From an uncultured Rickettsiales bacterium (GTDB taxonomy: Bacteria; Pseudomonadota; Alphaproteobacteria; Rs-D84): a DNA stretch of 7,468 nt. The stretch is taken from the NCBI GenBank assembly GCA_900549365.1, contig UROD01000035.1:1-7468 (forward strand), given 5' to 3'. Below the pieces are notes generated by a model. It had not been told where the DNA came from and did no database searches. It worked only from the letters and a program-made list of their open reading frames with translations. The translations under genes and the position numbers were made by a program. Of this stretch, positions 6,011 to 7,468 are shown one piece after another (within the stretch, counting starts at the first letter, position 1; each line of letters starts with the position of its first letter).

Positions 6011-6039
6011 AATATACCAAGCGGGGCGCATAATTGCAA
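6011..6039 (-). promoter_or_regulatory. Sigma70-type promoter of lspA-yidC
   Basis: Read on the - strand: -35 TTGCAA (6039-6034), a 17-base spacer, -10 TATATT (6016-6011). The -35 matches four and the -10 five of six consensus bases at ideal spacing. Transcription would start near 6004, leaving a leader of about 18 bases that contains the lspA Shine-Dalgarno. It lies just after the terminator of the upstream antiporter gene, so lspA-yidC form their own unit. Confidence 0.65.
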
Positions 6040-6042
6040 ATA

Positions 6043-6069
6043 TAAATGTCCCCAATGCGGGGACATTTA
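6043..6069 (-). terminator. Terminator after the kef-like gene
   Basis: An 11-bp perfect stem (6043-6053 with 6059-6069; core TGTCCCC/GGGGACA) with a 5-base loop. It starts nine bases after the antiporter stop in the - direction and is followed on - by ATATTTG, a modest T-rich tail. Stem symmetry (TAAA/TTTA ends) would also permit + strand termination. Confidence 0.75.
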
Positions 6070-6078
6070 ACATATTAT

Positions 6079-7467
6079 TTATTGGTCAGATACTGGTTCG
6101 ATAACACTGCTGTAATTGTCCGCCCGCATTCGCGCCAGCAAAGCCGCCACACTGCGTTCAGACGCGCCCAAATGTTCCAGCACGCCATAACCCAAGAACA
6201 AAGAACTCTCAATCGTTTCGGGCAATGCGACGTTTGCGCCGTCTGCCAGTAATAATTTGGATTCTGTCAGGTTGCGCGCACGGGCAAAGATTTTAACACG
6301 TGGCGCAATTTCACGCACCGTGATGGCCGTATCATGCGCCGTCGCCGCGTTATCCAGCGCAATTACCACCGCACGGGTTTTACGTGGCTGTAATCCCATG
6401 TCGCGCAAAACGTCTGCATTGGTGGAATTGCCGTACACAACGTTAAACCCATGTTCGCGTCCCAACAATACCGTATCAACATCCATATCTATGGCGACGT
6501 ATGGAATATTTTGTGCGCCCAACATTTGTGCGACGATTTGCCCCACACGACCAAAACCACAAATGATAACAGACGGCACTTGTGCGGGGCGACTCGTTAA
6601 CCCTTGGGCAACGGATTGCGAAAACAGACGCCCAGAACGCTTTAACCAATCATAAACCATCATCAACAATGGCGTCATCATGATAGACAATATGATGATT
6701 GCGGTCAAAATTTCCTGATGCACTGGTGGCAACGCATCAATGCCAGATGTGCGCATGGTCTGTAACATCAACAAACCAAATTCGCCCGCCTGTGATAAAA
6801 TCAATGCAATCATTGCGGCGTCGGGAACATTCACATGACGCACGCGCGCCACCATAAATATCGCAACGAATTTTGCCGCAATCAATCCAATTACACCAAA
6901 CAGCACAACATACCAATATTGTCCCAACACTGGCAGGTTCAGCCCCATACCCAACGAAATAAAAAAGAAAGCCAAGAACAACATTGCGTACGGACTGATT
7001 TCCGCACTGACCTGATGACTGTAAATCGTTTCGGACAACAACATACCCGCCAAAAACGCGCCCAATCCGGCCGGCACGCCCGCGGCATGTGCAACCGCCG
7101 CCCATACAATAATGTTTAATATTATGGCCAATAAAAATGCTTCCTTGGATTTCAGGCGCGAAACCAATCGCATCAATGGATTCAGCACAAATCGCCCAAC
7201 AATTACAACGCCCAATACCAGCGCAACCGACCACACAAACACATCAATCGCCGTCGCGCCAAAATTGAATGTGCGCCCCGCCAGCACCGGCATCATGGCC
7301 AACAATGGAATCGCCAGTAAATCTTGGAATAATAAAATTGAAAATGTCTGGCGACCCATATCAGTGTTTATCTGGTTACGATCTGCCAACATCTGCATAT
7401 CTTCGGACGTACTGGACATTGACAGCATCAACGCCACCATCACACAACCAATGATGGGCCACCCAGT
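6079..7467 (-). CDS. kefB: KefB/KefC-type potassium/proton antiporter, C-terminal 462 residues (5' end outside window)
   Basis: The frame is open to the right edge; the GTG at 7443 and ATG at 7440 are internal, because the preceding residues TGWPIIGC fit a membrane helix of the family. CPA2 family antiporter: a Na+/H+-exchanger-type membrane domain followed by a cytoplasmic RCK/TrkA-N domain. Seen here: MSSTSEDMQML and MGRQTFSILLFQDLLAIPLL (matching the E. coli KefB/KefC motif region), GVPAGLGAFLAGMLLSET, FISLGMGLNLP, LSQAGEFGLL, then the Rossmann dinucleotide loop GFGRVG (fragment residues 304-309) with the acidic strand end AIDMD, and YGNSTNADVLRDMG. The protein ends about 165 residues after the start of TrkA-N with no TrkA-C domain, as in KefB/KefC. 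In E. coli these are glutathione-gated potassium efflux systems; whether glutathione gating holds here is not shown. About 110-130 N-terminal residues are missing. The symbol is given by family; kefC or ybaL remain possible. Confidence 0.93.
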   Translation of the reverse strand, partial: TGWPIIGCVMVALMLSMSSTSEDMQMLADRNQINTDMGRQTFSILLFQDLLAIPLLAMMPVLAGRTFNFGATAIDVFVWSVALVLGVVIVGRFVLNPLMRLVSRLKSKEAFLLAIILNIIVWAAVAHAAGVPAGLGAFLAGMLLSETIYSHQVSAEISPYAMLFLAFFFISLGMGLNLPVLGQYWYVVLFGVIGLIAAKFVAIFMVARVRHVNVPDAAMIALILSQAGEFGLLMLQTMRTSGIDALPPVHQEILTAIIILSIMMTPLLMMVYDWLKRSGRLFSQSVAQGLTSRPAQVPSVIICGFGRVGQIVAQMLGAQNIPYVAIDMDVDTVLLGREHGFNVVYGNSTNADVLRDMGLQPRKTRAVVIALDNAATAHDTAITVREIAPRVKIFARARNLTESKLLLADGANVALPETIESSLFLGYGVLEHLGASERSVAALLARMRADNYSSVIEPVSDQ

Positions 7468-7468
7468 C

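Noticed and set aside
6737..7234. 165-residue - strand frame
   Set aside because: It lies in another frame of the antiporter gene, which has clear family motifs; Cys/Gly/Arg-rich shadow composition.

Overview
The window reads as a compact piece of an alphaproteobacterial chromosome, most likely from an uncultured, host-associated lineage. This is inference from three things: a large DotG/VirB10-type type IV secretion protein, bacterial lspA and yidC genes with Gram-negative features, and moderate, slightly A+T-leaning composition. No rRNA, tRNA, CRISPR array, insertion sequence or integrase was seen.

Layout. The left third (+ strand) holds the 3' end of a gene with a SPOR-like C-terminus. 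It is followed after 24 bases by an 806-residue DotG/IcmE-VirB10-like type IV secretion core protein, which ends in a cysteine-rich tail and a strong terminator (2833-2852). A 297-base intergenic region (2829-3125) follows and is the most structured part of the window. It holds a second terminator with an eight-T run, a block that can fold as a three-way RNA junction, a perfect 17-base palindrome, and a 9-bp GC-rich hairpin just before the next gene. Two small + strand genes (118 and 120 residues, probably one operon) come next. The second may be a small circularly permuted NlpC/P60-like protein.

At 3864-3894 a 14-bp stem terminator serves both strands, and the rest of the window is on the - strand. 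Read in transcription order, this part contains a truncated KefB/KefC-type potassium/proton antiporter running off the right edge, its terminator, a good sigma70-type promoter, lspA (signal peptidase II), and yidC (membrane protein insertase) only 2 bases after lspA. lspA and yidC probably form a two-gene envelope-biogenesis operon whose last codons run into the shared terminator.

Functionally, the left side belongs to a secretion machine spanning the envelope. The right side maintains the inner membrane (lipoprotein maturation, membrane protein insertion, cation balance). The best candidates for something undescribed are the structured intergenic block, the unusual domain architecture of the DotG-like protein with its neighbouring SPOR protein, and the two small genes of unknown role.
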